NCBI GenBank assembly: GCA_947359465.1
Contig: OX375882.1
Coordinates: 54,930,509 to 54,994,508 of the forward strand
Origin: Metellina segmentata
Lineage: Eukaryota > Arthropoda > Arachnida > Araneae > Tetragnathidae
Direction: 5' to 3'
DNA length: 64,000 nucleotides
Shown here: one piece after another, positions 63,016 to 64,000 of the stretch
Position numbering within the stretch: the first letter of the stretch is position 1
How the letters are laid out: each line of letters starts with the position of its first letter
Position numbers and translations under genes: made by a program
The notes under the pieces: generated by a model
What the model was told of the DNA's origin: nothing
Database searches by the model: none
What the model saw: only the letters and a program-made list of their open reading frames with translations

Positions 63016-64000
63016 GGGATGCGACATCGATGTCAATGTTTTCAAAACATCGATGTTTTTTTATAAAACATCGATGTATTGAAGTCGATGTTTTTGTAAC
63101 ATCGATGTTTATACTTGTCGATGTTTTAACGTTGTCGATACTTTATTTTTAATGAAAAAAGTACAGTTATAAAAATTTAAAAAATAACCAAGTAGCATAA
63201 TTTTTATAATCAGCTAATTGAACATACTTTTAGACCAAAGTGGCAAAGGGTGAAGGGTCTGAAAAGTAGGGATGCGACATCGATGTCGATGTTTTATAAA
63301 AAACATCGATGTATTGGAGTCGATGTCGCATCACTAGTTGCTAAATCAATTTTGAGAAATGGGGAAAAAAGTTGAAATACACTGAATTTTAGAAACATCG
63401 ATGGTTTGGTTGCGATGCATTATCAACATCGATGTTTTAATTTTGAACATCGATGTTGTAATTTTGAACCACGATGTTTCAAAACATCGATGCTTTTCTG
63501 TCGATGTCACATCATTAGTTGCTAAACCAGTTTTAAGAAATGGGGAAAAAAGTTGAAATACACTGAATTTTAAAAACATCGATGGTTTAGTTGCGATGCA
63601 TTATCAACATCGATGTTTTAATTTTGAACATCGATGTTGTAATTTTGAACCACGATGTTTCAAAACATCGATGCTTTTCTGTCGATGTCACATCAATAGT
63701 TGCTAAACCAGTTTTAAGAAATGGGGAAAAAAGTTGAAATACACTGAATTTTAAAAACATCGATGGTTTGGTTGCGATGCATTATCAACATCGATGTTTT
63801 AATTTTGAACATCGATGTTGTAATTTTGAACCACGATGTTTCAAAACATCGATGCTTTTCTGTCGATGTCACATCACTAGGTGCTAAACCAGTTTTAAGA
63901 AATGGGCAAAAAAGTTTAAATACACTGAATTTTAAAATCATTGATGTTTTTGGGGCGATGTATTATCAACATCGATGTTTGGCTGTCGATGTCGCATTCC
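63016..64000. mobile_element. ACATCGATGT-rich TIR element with 181-bp internal repeats
   Basis: It begins GGGATGCGACATCGATGTC (63020), and the window edge has the inverted form (CTGTCGATGTCGCATTCC). About four units of 181 bp (anchor TTGCTAAA at 63338, 63519, 63700, then ~63882) each carry several ACATCGATGT palindromes. A nested TIR pair lies at 63267-63332. The design resembles hAT-type MITEs with self-complementary subterminal motifs. The element may end at or just past the window edge. Confidence 0.7.

Overview
This window reads as repeat-rich, AT-rich, gene-poor DNA from an animal genome, most likely an arthropod. The support is mariner, Tc1, hAT, Helitron and non-LTR remnants together with abundant tRNA-derived SINEs. 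The mix looks spider-like to me, but that is inference. There is no bacterial-style gene organisation, no intact transposase, no CRISPR array and no rRNA or standalone tRNA gene. Open frames of 60-166 codons are mostly chance frames, transposon debris, or frames held open because a tandem repeat period is a multiple of three.

Host-gene candidates are few. Two GC-rich islands on the minus strand each hold an ATG in good context followed by a GTAAGT-type splice donor: 13609-13818 (70 codons) and 61074-61178 (35 codons, in-frame stop just upstream). They look like first coding exons whose later exons lie at lower coordinates. A possible non-coding first exon with a donor lies near 48082-48330 (minus). 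A CRE-containing island ending in a donor lies at 45254-45566 (plus). I do not recognise the products.

Layout. 1-4250: SINEs, a ~1.1 kb inverted-repeat element and two abutting Helitron ends. 4250-10700: AT-rich DNA, a deleted mariner, long AT microsatellites and copies of an old dispersed repeat. 10.7-13.5 kb: three tandem units carrying relics of a hAT dimerisation domain, then a ~270 bp duplication. 13.5-18 kb: candidate exon, a 135-150 bp repeat, SINEs and a 78-bp satellite. 18-20.4 kb: a ~300 bp degenerate repeat split by a deleted mariner-type element. 22-25.3 kb: a palindrome-bearing repeat and a 958-bp hAT with perfect 8-bp target duplication. 27.3-29.4 kb: a 27-bp minisatellite. 31.4-34.2 kb: a promoter-like repeat and a second copy of the deleted mariner-type element. 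36.7-37.2 kb: a 114-bp minisatellite grown from a SINE. 39.4-43.4 kb: a Helitron end, a GC-rich TIR element, a 138-bp repeat and a 43-bp array. 43.4-54.6 kb: dense SINEs, a 354/358-bp higher-order satellite and a 73-bp minisatellite. 54.8-56.4 kb: a Tc1 element split by a non-LTR 3' end. 57.1-58.5 kb: a SINE split by a hAT-like MITE. 59.5-64 kb: a second deleted mariner, the second candidate exon, and an ACATCGATGT-rich element running off the end.

The strongest system-level signals are (1) a dispersed 43-45 bp unit with the palindromic core GACGAGATATCTCGTC, seen at seven loci in both orientations and amplified to about nine copies at one; (2) one SINE body carried by two different tRNA-like heads; and (3) two mariner-type families in which two distant copies share the same internal deletion, implying mobilisation of already defective progenitors.
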